Shown: positions 16,400 to 24,575 of the stretch, piece after piece | Numbering within the stretch: the first letter of the stretch is position 1 | Layout: the number at the start of each line of letters is the position of its first letter | Source: SCGC-AAA076-P13 sp964276145 | Lineage (GTDB): Bacteria; Pseudomonadota; Gammaproteobacteria; Magnimaribacterales; D2472 | DNA: 64,000 nucleotides | Direction: 5' to 3' | Assembly: GCA_964276145.1 (NCBI GenBank) | Contig: CAXYDN010000006.1 | Span: 49,412-113,411, forward strand | Program-made: the position numbers and the translations under genes | Notes under the pieces: generated by a model | What the model was told of the DNA's origin: nothing | What the model saw: the letters and a program-made list of their open reading frames with translations, nothing else | The model's database searches: none

Positions 16400-17774
16400 T
16401 TAAATTATCAATTCGTTTTAGAACTTCATCTTTTTCAAATAAAAACAAGGTCATGCCTAAAGATGGCGAGTTGGTAGAACCTGTAAGAGCTATCCTTATT
16501 GGTTGATTGACTTTAGGAACAGAGAGCTCTTTTTTATTTCTGTACTGCACAAGAATCTCATCAAGAGATTCTTCAGTCCATGATTCTAAGTTTGCAAGTT
16601 CATCTCTTAGATCACTCAATATTTCAGTTGTGCTACCGATAAATTTTTGAATAGCTTTTTGGTTATATTCTGAAATATCCTGGTAATAGCATAATAAGTT
16701 TGAAGCAACTCCATCAAATGTGTTAGCAGAAGAACGCATTGCATCAATTAAGATCTCTACTTTTGGATGATTCGATATTTCAATACCCTTGAGATTAAGA
16801 AAAGGAGTTAAATGATCTATAAAATCATTTAAATCTAAATTTGACATATGCTGAGCATTTAAATAATCAAGCTTGGTAATATCAAAAATAGCACCAGCTT
16901 TTTGTACTTCTGTTATTTCAAAATCTGCAATTAAATCATTTAAATAAAAAATTTCTTTTTCGCCTTTAGACCACCCCAGTCTTGCTAAGGTATTAAGTAT
17001 TGCTGAATCTAAGTAACCTTCAGCCTGATACTCCTCTAGACTTGTTGCTGCATGTCTTTTTGAAAGTCTTTTTTTATCTGCACCTAGGACTAGTGGCAGA
17101 TGAGCATATTCTAGCTCTGGATAGCCAAGTGCTTTTTGAATATGTATCTGTCTGGGCGTATTGCTTAAATGATCTTCACCTCTTATAACCGTTGTAACTC
17201 CTTGTTCAAAATCATCAACTACATTACAAAGATGGTAGGTTGGACTTCCATCACTTCTGAGGATGATCAAGTCATCCAGCTCTGAATTATTAAATACTAT
17301 ATCCCCTCTTACATAATCCCTCACAATAACCTCACCATCCAAAGGAGTTTTAAGTCTTAAAACAGTATTTTCAGACTTTGATAGATTTTTATCTCTTGAT
17401 CGACCGTCGTATTGAGGCTTTTGCCCCTTAGATTGTTGCTCTGCTCTCATCTGATCTAATTCCTCAACAGAGCAATCACAGTAGTAAGCCTGATTTGAAT
17501 CAATTAATTTTTGAGCTGCAGCGGTGTATATATTATTTCTTTTAGATTGATTTATTGGATCTAGATCAGGGCATAGTCCAATGGAATTGAGGCTATCTAA
17601 AATATTTTTTTCGAACTCTTTGGTTGATCTTTCCCTATCAGTATCTTCGATTCGAACTAAAAATAGACCGTCATATTTTTTTGCATACACATAATTAAAC
17701 AATGCAGTTCTTACTCCGCCAATATGAAGAGTGCCAGTTGGACTTGGTGCGAATCTTGTTACGACTTTTTTCAA
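16386..17774 (-). CDS. gltX: Glutamyl-tRNA synthetase
   Basis: Charges tRNA-Glu (and in some bacteria tRNA-Gln) with glutamate. The class I signature is RFAPSPTGTLHIGG at the N-terminus, followed by RTALFNYVYAKK and the DTDRERS motif. The KMSKS-type loop is KKRLSKRHAA near residue 240, and GEDHLSNTPRQI precedes it. A frame opens at an ATG (17789) without any ribosome site. The TTG at 17774 gives the normal N-terminus MKKVVTRFAPSP, has GGAGAG seven bases before it, and overlaps the dnaQ stop as ATTGA. I therefore chose TTG. The CDC motif near residue 97 keeps half of the zinc site; the second pair of ligands is not evident. Total length about 462 residues fits GltX. Confidence 0.95.
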   Translation of the reverse strand: MKKVVTRFAPSPTGTLHIGGVRTALFNYVYAKKYDGLFLVRIEDTDRERSTKEFEKNILDSLNSIGLCPDLDPINQSKRNNIYTAAAQKLIDSNQAYYCDCSVEELDQMRAEQQSKGQKPQYDGRSRDKNLSKSENTVLRLKTPLDGEVIVRDYVRGDIVFNNSELDDLIILRSDGSPTYHLCNVVDDFEQGVTTVIRGEDHLSNTPRQIHIQKALGYPELEYAHLPLVLGADKKRLSKRHAATSLEEYQAEGYLDSAILNTLARLGWSKGEKEIFYLNDLIADFEITEVQKAGAIFDITKLDYLNAQHMSNLDLNDFIDHLTPFLNLKGIEISNHPKVEILIDAMRSSANTFDGVASNLLCYYQDISEYNQKAIQKFIGSTTEILSDLRDELANLESWTEESLDEILVQYRNKKELSVPKVNQPIRIALTGSTNSPSLGMTLFLFEKDEVLKRIDNLIKFV

Positions 17775-18490
17775 TGTAATTCTCTCCATAAAGTTTTGAT
17801 AGAATTTCTTTCCTCAATATCCAACAGTCTTGATTCATGCTGATCTAAGTCGTGTTTATTAGCCTTGATTAGTTTTAATTCAAGACCATCCTTAGATATA
17901 CCATTTTTAGCATTAGCGTTTTGATTATTAGTAGTAATAGAATTAGAGCTAAACTCAAATTTACTTTGACCGCCAGTTAACATCATATAGACATCTGCAA
18001 GAATATTGGCATCAAGTAACGCGCCATGGAATGTTCTATCATAGTTTGAAATATCAAAACGGTTTGCAAGAGCATCAAGCGAATTTCTTTGACCAGGGAA
18101 CTTGTCTTTTGCAATTGCTAAAGAATCTTCTACTTCACATATGTCTTCAAGCTTAGGATATTTTGAAGAGGCTAATTTTAACTCATTGTTAAGAAATCCT
18201 ATATCAAAAGCAGCATTGTGAATAACCAAAGTTGATCCATCAACAAACTCTAAAAATTCTTCAGCCACTTCATCAAAAGAAGGTTTATCTTCAAGGTCTT
18301 CATTCATAATCCCATGCACTTTTGAGGCTTCTTCATCTATTAATCTTGATGGATTCAAATAGGTATGAAAGTGTTCTTCAGATTTTTTTCTATCATTCAT
18401 CAATACAGCACCTATCTCAATAACCCTATGGCCCTGCAATACCTCTAATCCAGTTGTTTCAGTATCTAAAATAATATATTTTTTTGCCAT
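17771..18490 (-). CDS. dnaQ: DNA polymerase III epsilon subunit, proofreading exonuclease
   Basis: The 3'-5' proofreading subunit of the replicative polymerase. Exonuclease motif I is ILDTETTGLE with Asp9 and Glu11; motif II is VIHNAAFDIGFLNNEL; motif III includes HGALLDANILADVYMML with the DEDDh-type histidine and aspartate. The catalytic domain spans about residues 1-175, and a short C-terminal tail presumably contacts the polymerase alpha subunit. It lies between rnhA and gltX on the same strand, with a two-base gap to rnhA. The rnhA-dnaQ pair is a common gammaproteobacterial arrangement, although there the two genes are often divergent; here they run the same way. Confidence 0.95.
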   Translation of the reverse strand: MAKKYIILDTETTGLEVLQGHRVIEIGAVLMNDRKKSEEHFHTYLNPSRLIDEEASKVHGIMNEDLEDKPSFDEVAEEFLEFVDGSTLVIHNAAFDIGFLNNELKLASSKYPKLEDICEVEDSLAIAKDKFPGQRNSLDALANRFDISNYDRTFHGALLDANILADVYMMLTGGQSKFEFSSNSITTNNQNANAKNGISKDGLELKLIKANKHDLDQHESRLLDIEERNSIKTLWRELH

Positions 18491-18492
18491 AT

Positions 18493-18924
18493 TTAAAGAG
18501 TATCTATACCTTTATTTGCTAGTTGGTCAGCTATTTCATTTTGCTCATGACCGGAATGACCTTTCACCCAATGCCATTTTACATCATGCATATCTTTATA
18601 TTTATCTAATTCAATCCAAAGTTCTTTATTTTTAACATTCTTTTTTGCAGCATTCTTCCAATTATTTTTTTTCCAATTGCTTATCCATGAAGTTATGCCT
18701 TGCATAACATACTTTGAGTCTGTAGTTAAATTAACAGTACATGGCTCTGAGAGAGCCTTTAATCCTTCTATTGCTGCCTTTAATTCCATTTGATTATTAG
18801 TTGTTTCTTGCATACCACCAAAAAGTTCTTTTTTAACATCGCCATGCTCTATCAGGACACCCCAGCCTCCAGGACCTGGGTTTCCTCTACAAGCACCATC
18901 GGTATAAATATTTACTGTTTTCAT
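18493..18924 (-). CDS. rnhA: Ribonuclease HI
   Basis: Cleaves the RNA strand of RNA-DNA hybrids, such as R-loops and primers. The 143-residue length is close to the E. coli enzyme (155). Catalytic carboxylates are visible: Asp9 in YTDGACRGNPG, Glu47 in NNQMELKA, Asp69 in LTTDSKYV, and a C-terminal aspartate in HEQNEIADQLA. The basic handle region KKNNWKNAAKKNVKNKELW follows the third motif. It is the first gene of a likely rnhA-dnaQ-gltX unit and is divergent from gloB, with 22 bases between start codons. Confidence 0.95.
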   Translation of the reverse strand: MKTVNIYTDGACRGNPGPGGWGVLIEHGDVKKELFGGMQETTNNQMELKAAIEGLKALSEPCTVNLTTDSKYVMQGITSWISNWKKNNWKNAAKKNVKNKELWIELDKYKDMHDVKWHWVKGHSGHEQNEIADQLANKGIDTL

Positions 18925-18946
18925 AAAATTAACATAGAATTTGCAT

Positions 18947-19714
18947 ATGATTAAAATAGAGCCAATTGAAGCATTTACTGATAATTATATTTGGTTAGTG
19001 ACAACTAATGAAGGGTCAATAGCAATAGATCCTGGAGAAAGTTTAAATACCATTAATTTTTTAGAGAAAAATCAATTAAATTTGAGGGCAATACTTATAA
19101 CCCATCATCACTTTGATCATACCGGAGGCATTGATGAGCTTGTTTCTTATTCACCAGTTAATGTCTATGGGCCTTTTAATAATGATATAGCTAGTATTGA
19201 TAAAAAACTTAAAGATGGGGATAAAATAAATATTATAGGTATTGAATTTGAAATAATTGAAATACCTGGTCACACCCTTGACCACATAGCGTTTTATTCT
19301 GAAAATAATGGTAATCCAATATTATTTTGTGGAGATACCTTATTTTCTGGAGGATGTGGAAGAGTTTTTGAGGGTACGTTTGATCAAATGCATGAATCAT
19401 TAAATAAATTGAAAGTTCTTCCAGGGAATACAAGTATCTATTGTGGTCATGAATATACTCTGTCTAATCTAAAGTTTGCAAAAGAAGCTGAGCCATTTAA
19501 CCAAAACATACTTTCAAGATATAATGAAATTTTAAAATTGAGAGAAACTGGAACTCCTTCACTACCTTCATTATTATCCACTGAACTAAAAACAAACCCT
19601 TTCTTAAGATCAGATATTAAAGAAGTTCAAGAAAATATTTCTACTAAATTTAAAACAACAAAAGAAACCAAGGAAATTTTTAAAGCATTAAGATCATGGA
19701 AAGACAATTTTTAA
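18947..19714 (+). CDS. gloB: Hydroxyacylglutathione hydrolase (glyoxalase II)
   Basis: Hydrolyses S-lactoylglutathione in methylglyoxal detoxification. The metallo-beta-lactamase zinc signature THHHFDHTGG is near residue 52, followed by GHTLDHIAFY, FCGDTLFSGGCGRVFEGT and GHEYTLSNLKFA, all family hallmarks. The C-terminal part contains the glyoxalase II-specific substrate-binding helices, ending near ALRSWKDNF. A reading frame begins two codons earlier with TTG; the ATG at 18947 (MIKIEPIEAF) matches the usual start. Its end overlaps mltD by 19 bases in a different frame, a gloB-mltD pairing seen also in E. coli neighbourhoods. Confidence 0.95.
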   Translation: MIKIEPIEAFTDNYIWLVTTNEGSIAIDPGESLNTINFLEKNQLNLRAILITHHHFDHTGGIDELVSYSPVNVYGPFNNDIASIDKKLKDGDKINIIGIEFEIIEIPGHTLDHIAFYSENNGNPILFCGDTLFSGGCGRVFEGTFDQMHESLNKLKVLPGNTSIYCGHEYTLSNLKFAKEAEPFNQNILSRYNEILKLRETGTPSLPSLLSTELKTNPFLRSDIKEVQENISTKFKTTKETKEIFKALRSWKDNF

Positions 19715-21195
19715 TACTCTCTTTATTTATTCTGTTTGGTCTTGCGGGCTGTCAATCTAATCCGGCTGTAATAAAAAATATAGATTCTCAATGTAAACCA
19801 AGTCCTTTAGATGCGGAATGTTCTAATGAAATTGTTCTTTCCATCAAAGAGCCAAAACCAGTTGCTAAGAATGTATGGGACTACATGATTATTAATAATA
19901 ATTATGACAACAATATTGCTTTAGATGAAAAAACAATAAGTTATATAAATAATCATCTAAAAGATATTGATAAATTCAATGACTTCCTCAATAAATCATA
20001 TTATTTTATTTATTATGTAATTCAAGAACTTGAGGCAGCTGATCTTCCTCCTGAATTAGCATTAATACCTTTCGTAGAAAGTAACTACGATCCTTTTTCA
20101 ATATCGCCATCTGGCGCTGTGGGTCTTTGGCAATTTATGCCAAAAACTGGAAGAATGTTTAATCTAGAGAAATCATGGTGGAGTGAAGATAGACATGATC
20201 CATATAGATCAACACATGCAGCTATAGGTTATTTTAAGTATCTGCTTGAGAGATTTGATAATGATATCTATCTAGCTTTAGCTGCGTACAATGCAGGACC
20301 AACCTATTTAGATAGGCAAATTAATAAAAATAAAAGAAGAAACTTAGACTATGATTTTTGGTCATTGGATTTAAATAAACAAGTCACTGAATATATTCCA
20401 AAATATATGGCTATAAGGGAAATTATCTTTAATCCTGAAAAATATGGAGTGATTTTACCTGACATTCCGGTTGAGTCAGTTGTAAAGAAAATTGAGATAC
20501 CTGGCCAAGTAGAAATCCTCACTTTAAGTGAATATTTAGAAATACCACCAGAGCTTATATATAAACTTAATGCTGGTTACACTAAATGGGCATCGGCACC
20601 AACAGATAAAAGTATTTTTTATGTTCCAATAGAGAAAACTTTTCTTTTAGATAGTCCTGAGAGTCCTTTTGAGAATGTTAATCAAATAAATTGGATATCA
20701 CACGTTGTTGTATCTGGTGATAGTCTTTGGAAGTTAGCAAAAAAATATGATACTGAAGTTAGAATAATTAAAGAAATTAATTATATTGATAATGATTTAC
20801 TATCAATCAGCGATACGCTTTTGATACCTCTTAGTAAATCCAAGTCAAATAACTTCATCCCTTATGAGATGCATATAGTTTCAGAAGGAGATACGTTATG
20901 GGATATATCAAAAAAATATAATATTGAAATTAGTGATCTGGTAAGACTGAATTCTCTTGATAAAAATTCTTATCTGCAGCTTGGCCAGCAACTTACAATA
21001 GGTAATAAAAATATCCATCGAAACATAGAATCTAAGAAAAGAACTATTCTCTATTCGGTTAAACAAGGTGATAATTTATATAGGATTTCTGATCTTTTTG
21101 ATGTAACAGTAGAAAGTATTAAAGAGATTAATAATTTTCATACATCTGAGCTGATGCCAGGACAAATTATAAAAATTGCAATCAGAGCATTTTAG
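19696..21195 (+). CDS. mltD: Membrane-bound lytic murein transglycosylase D with three LysM domains
   Basis: An outer-membrane lipoprotein that cleaves peptidoglycan glycan strands with formation of anhydro ends. The lipobox LAGC ends at Cys19. The SLT domain contains LALIPFVESNYDPFSISPSG with catalytic Glu128, then GLWQFMPKTGRM and LALAAYNAGP. Three LysM glycan-binding modules follow: HVVVSGDSLWKLAKKY, HIVSEGDTLWDISKKY and YSVKQGDNLYRISDLF. The 499-residue length exceeds E. coli MltD (452 residues, two LysM domains), which fits one extra LysM. The stop codon shares bases with the stop of the convergent permease gene. Confidence 0.94.
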   Translation: MERQFLILSLFILFGLAGCQSNPAVIKNIDSQCKPSPLDAECSNEIVLSIKEPKPVAKNVWDYMIINNNYDNNIALDEKTISYINNHLKDIDKFNDFLNKSYYFIYYVIQELEAADLPPELALIPFVESNYDPFSISPSGAVGLWQFMPKTGRMFNLEKSWWSEDRHDPYRSTHAAIGYFKYLLERFDNDIYLALAAYNAGPTYLDRQINKNKRRNLDYDFWSLDLNKQVTEYIPKYMAIREIIFNPEKYGVILPDIPVESVVKKIEIPGQVEILTLSEYLEIPPELIYKLNAGYTKWASAPTDKSIFYVPIEKTFLLDSPESPFENVNQINWISHVVVSGDSLWKLAKKYDTEVRIIKEINYIDNDLLSISDTLLIPLSKSKSNNFIPYEMHIVSEGDTLWDISKKYNIEISDLVRLNSLDKNSYLQLGQQLTIGNKNIHRNIESKKRTILYSVKQGDNLYRISDLFDVTVESIKEINNFHTSELMPGQIIKIAIRAF

Positions 21196-22049
21196 TTATC
21201 GGTTGTTTTTGGATCCAGAGCGTCTCTTAAACCATCGCCAAAGAAATTCAGTGCAAACAAGGTAACTGTAAATGTTAGTCCAGGATAAATAAGCAACCAG
21301 CTATACTCTTCCATCGATTCAACACCATCTTTAATAAGAGTCCCCCAACTACTCATAGGTGGTTGAATACCTAATCCAAGGAAGCTTAAAAAGCCTTCAA
21401 GAAGCATAACTTGTGGGATTGTTAAAGTTGCATAAACAGCAATTGGGCCCAATATATTGGGTAGTAAATGTTTTCTAAACATAGAGATATTACTAACTCC
21501 CATGGCTTTTGCTGCCATAACAAACTCTTGATTTTTTAATCCAATTACCTGACCTCTTACAATCCTTGCCATAGTTAACCATTCAACCGCACCAATAGCT
21601 CCAAAAAGTAGCCATAAATTTCTACCAAATATAACCATTAATAAAATAATAAAGATAATAAATGGAAGTCCGTAAAGAACATCCACAATCCTCATCATAA
21701 TAGAATCTACCTTGCCACCTGCATATCCAGCAATAATTCCCCATGAAACACCAATTACCAAGGCAACACCTGTAGCAACAAAACCAACTAGTAAAGAAAT
21801 TCTTGCTCCATATAGAATTCTACTTAATAAATCTCTACCCAGGACATCTGTACCAAGTATATGAGCAGCGGATGGAGGTGATGCACCTAATTCTAGATTC
21901 TGAAATGAATAGGAATATGGAGCTATCCAGGGTGCTAATGCTGCACAAAGAATTAAAATGAATAAAATAAAGGCACCAAACATAGCAGCTTTATTTCTAG
22001 TTAACCTATAGATTGCATCAGACCATAAAGTTGAACTTTTACTCATCAA
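21192..22049 (-). CDS. oppC: Oligopeptide ABC transporter inner-membrane permease, OppC type
   Basis: A 285-residue permease with six likely membrane segments. Its N-terminus (LWSDAIYRLTRNKAAMFGAF) is the OppC/DppC-type leader. The EAA coupling loop is visible as MAAKAMGVSNISMFRKHLLPNILGPI. The domain GTDVLGRDLLSRILYGARISL is a family signature. It overlaps the OppB gene by four bases (ATGA). No ATP-binding subunits (OppD, OppF) follow: the next gene, mltD, is convergent. The set must borrow ATPases encoded elsewhere or the gene order has been split. Confidence 0.92.
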   Translation of the reverse strand: MMSKSSTLWSDAIYRLTRNKAAMFGAFILFILILCAALAPWIAPYSYSFQNLELGASPPSAAHILGTDVLGRDLLSRILYGARISLLVGFVATGVALVIGVSWGIIAGYAGGKVDSIMMRIVDVLYGLPFIIFIILLMVIFGRNLWLLFGAIGAVEWLTMARIVRGQVIGLKNQEFVMAAKAMGVSNISMFRKHLLPNILGPIAVYATLTIPQVMLLEGFLSFLGLGIQPPMSSWGTLIKDGVESMEEYSWLLIYPGLTFTVTLFALNFFGDGLRDALDPKTTDN

Positions 22050-22966
22050 GCATCTCTAGATCTTGGGTTTAGCCACATTGCAGCAAGATCAGACAATAAG
22101 TTAAAAAATACTATCATTGCTGAAAAGAATATTGTTGTTCCTAGAATCATTGTGTAGTCTCTATTAAATGCTGCTTCAACATAAAACCTTCCCAGGCCAG
22201 GTATTTGGAAAATTGTTTCTACAACAAATGAACCCGCTAAAAGACCTGCAATGGCAGGACCTAAAAAGGATACTACAGGGATTAAGCCGCCTTGCATTGC
22301 ATGTTTAATAACAACATTTCTTTCAGTCAAGCCTTTTGCTCTAGCAGTTCTAATAAAATCTTGATTTAAAACTTCTAACATACCACCCCTACTCAATCTT
22401 GCAATATAAGCAGCATATGCAAAACCTAGAGTGACAGAAGGTAGTATTTTATCCCCAGGCAACTGACCCCAGCCAGAAACAGGAAGAATTTCTAGATTAA
22501 TTCCAAATATTAAGACTAATAAAGGTCCCATTAAAAAAGTGGGAACACATATACCGATCATAGCTATAGCCATTGGAATAAAGTCAAGATAAGTGTTTCT
22601 TTTTAATGCAGCTAACACTCCTGAAGAGACTCCAATTAATAGCGCAATTAAAATTGCATAAAAAGCCAATTCAAATGTCACTGGCAATCCAGTTGCAATC
22701 ATCTCAGAAACTGATCTACCAGGAAATCTAAAAGATGGACCAAAGTCACCCTTTAAAATGCCTGACATGTAATCAATATATTGCTCCCATTCTGAAGCAT
22801 CAAGGTTGTAAGCCTCATTTAAGTTTTTTAAAACTTGAGGCGAGACTGCTTTATCAGCATCAAAAGGTCCACCTGGAGCTAATTTAACTAAAAAAAAGGT
22901 TAAGCTAGCCACAGCGAGCAGAACTGGTATAGCCAGAAATAATCTTTTTATAAATATACTTATCAC
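22046..22966 (-). CDS. oppB: Oligopeptide ABC transporter inner-membrane permease, OppB type
   Basis: A 306-residue permease with six likely membrane segments. Family signatures include the N-terminal FIKRLFLAIPVLLAVASLTFFLVKLAPGGPFD, the central PVTFELAFYA, and the EAA loop FIRTARAKGLTERNVVIKHAMQGGLIPVV. VETIFQIPGLGRFYVEAAFNRDY is the typical C-terminal motif. Together with OppC it forms the channel that receives peptides from the binding lipoprotein encoded just upstream, six bases away. Distinguishing OppB from DppB by sequence alone is uncertain; the binding protein looks Opp-like. Confidence 0.92.
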   Translation of the reverse strand: MISIFIKRLFLAIPVLLAVASLTFFLVKLAPGGPFDADKAVSPQVLKNLNEAYNLDASEWEQYIDYMSGILKGDFGPSFRFPGRSVSEMIATGLPVTFELAFYAILIALLIGVSSGVLAALKRNTYLDFIPMAIAMIGICVPTFLMGPLLVLIFGINLEILPVSGWGQLPGDKILPSVTLGFAYAAYIARLSRGGMLEVLNQDFIRTARAKGLTERNVVIKHAMQGGLIPVVSFLGPAIAGLLAGSFVVETIFQIPGLGRFYVEAAFNRDYTMILGTTIFFSAMIVFFNLLSDLAAMWLNPRSRDA

Positions 22967-22972
22967 CTAGCT

Positions 22973-24574
22973 TTATTCTCTTTCTAAATAAATAAATTTT
23001 GGGTGATGGTGGTCTAAAATGTGAGGATTGTATCCTTTAACATCGGATGATAATTGATAGTTTCTTACATAAGTATATAAGGGAATTATTGGCATATTGT
23101 CTATCAATATCTTTTCAGCTTCGTTGAGCAATCTATATCTTTCACTCTGATTATTGGTTGAATTAGCTTGAGCCACCAATGAATCATATTCGGGGTTTTC
23201 CCAGCCCGTTTTGTTGTTGCCTCTATTTGGCCTCATTAAATCTAAAAATGTATTTGGATCTTCATAATCTCCAATCCATCCTGCCCTAGAGACTTGGAAA
23301 TCTCCAACCATCTCTCTACTTAAATATACTTTCCAATCCTGATTAACTAATTCAACACTAATACCTAGGTTTTGCTGCCACATTTGCTGAATTGCTAATG
23401 CAACTTTTCTATGATCTTCGTTAGTATTAAATAGTATTTCTAATTTAGGGAATGCATTTTCTTCAGTGTAACCTGCATCACTTAGTAGTTCTTTCGCAAG
23501 TTTGGGATCAAATGGAATTAGGGTTTCTGGTTGATATCCATTAGAACCAGGAGGTGTAAATGAGTATGCAGGAATTTGGCCACATTTTGTTACTTTATCA
23601 ACTAAAAGCCTTCTATCAATTGAATAAGCAAGAGCTTTTCTAACCCTCACGTCTTTTAAAACAGGATTATTAGTATTCAATCTATAGAAGTAGGTACCCA
23701 TGTATGGATCTATTCTTAAATCAGGATTATTCTCTTCTATGTAAATTGGGCATTTTTGAGAAGGTAATGTGCTTGTAACATGAAGCTGGCCAGCTCTAAA
23801 CATTCTATCTTCTGTCATAACATTTGAAACAGGATAGTAATGAATTTCATTTAATTTAACCTGTGAAGCATCCCAATAGTTAGGATTTTTTTCTACAATA
23901 ATCCTATTATTTAATTCCCAAGATTTTAAATTAAATGCTCCATTACATACAAAATTTCCTGGTCTAGTCCATTCACCATTGCGATCATCGATAGCGCCAT
24001 GCTTTAATACAGTGTTCTTATGAACTGGCCAAGTGCTATAGTGACTTAACATTCCAATAAAAAATGGTGTTGGAGCTTTGAGATTAACTTTTAATGTATA
24101 TTTATCTACAGCCTTGACGCCAACCTCGTTAAAGTCATCAGTTAATCCAGTATGATAGTCAGAAGCACCCACTAAGTAATAAAGCATATCTGGATATTGA
24201 GAACCGAGACTTGCTGTTAAAATTCTTTTCCAAGACCACACAAAGTCCTCAGCAGTTACCTCGTCTCCGTTGGACCATTTAGCATTTTTTCTTAAATTAA
24301 AAATATATTCTTTGCCATCGTCACTTATTTGCCAGGACTCTGCAGCACCAGGCAAGTTACCATCATCAAATGGGTTTGGTATTGTTAACCCCTCGCATAG
24401 AGAAATAAGTATATGGTGTTCTGGAACTCCGGTAACAATATGAGGATCAATTCCTTGGGGCTCTGAGCCATTGCCAAAATGGAAAATTTGTTTTTCTAGA
24501 CCATCATCAACAGGAGAGATATTAGATGAGCAACTAATTAAAAAGAATAAAGCTAAAAGAGAGAAGTTTTTCAT
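22973..24574 (-). CDS. oppA: Peptide-binding lipoprotein of an ABC transporter, OppA-like
   Basis: A 533-residue solute-binding protein of family 5. The signal peptide ends in a lipobox with Cys15 (FFLISCSSN), so it is anchored to a membrane. Characteristic segments are NGSEPQGIDPHIVTGVPEHH, AESWQISDDGKEYIFNLRKNAKWSNGDEVTAEDFVWSW and VRKALAYSIDRR. Domain closure and peptide binding follow the OppA/MppA pattern, which suits peptides of two to five residues. The start codon is two bases from the ppiD stop, so the permease genes appear to be a tail added to the ppiD transcript. E. coli OppA is a soluble periplasmic protein; the lipobox here is a difference. Confidence 0.92.
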   Translation of the reverse strand: MKNFSLLALFFLISCSSNISPVDDGLEKQIFHFGNGSEPQGIDPHIVTGVPEHHILISLCEGLTIPNPFDDGNLPGAAESWQISDDGKEYIFNLRKNAKWSNGDEVTAEDFVWSWKRILTASLGSQYPDMLYYLVGASDYHTGLTDDFNEVGVKAVDKYTLKVNLKAPTPFFIGMLSHYSTWPVHKNTVLKHGAIDDRNGEWTRPGNFVCNGAFNLKSWELNNRIIVEKNPNYWDASQVKLNEIHYYPVSNVMTEDRMFRAGQLHVTSTLPSQKCPIYIEENNPDLRIDPYMGTYFYRLNTNNPVLKDVRVRKALAYSIDRRLLVDKVTKCGQIPAYSFTPPGSNGYQPETLIPFDPKLAKELLSDAGYTEENAFPKLEILFNTNEDHRKVALAIQQMWQQNLGISVELVNQDWKVYLSREMVGDFQVSRAGWIGDYEDPNTFLDLMRPNRGNNKTGWENPEYDSLVAQANSTNNQSERYRLLNEAEKILIDNMPIIPLYTYVRNYQLSSDVKGYNPHILDHHHPKFIYLERE

Positions 24575-24575
24575 A

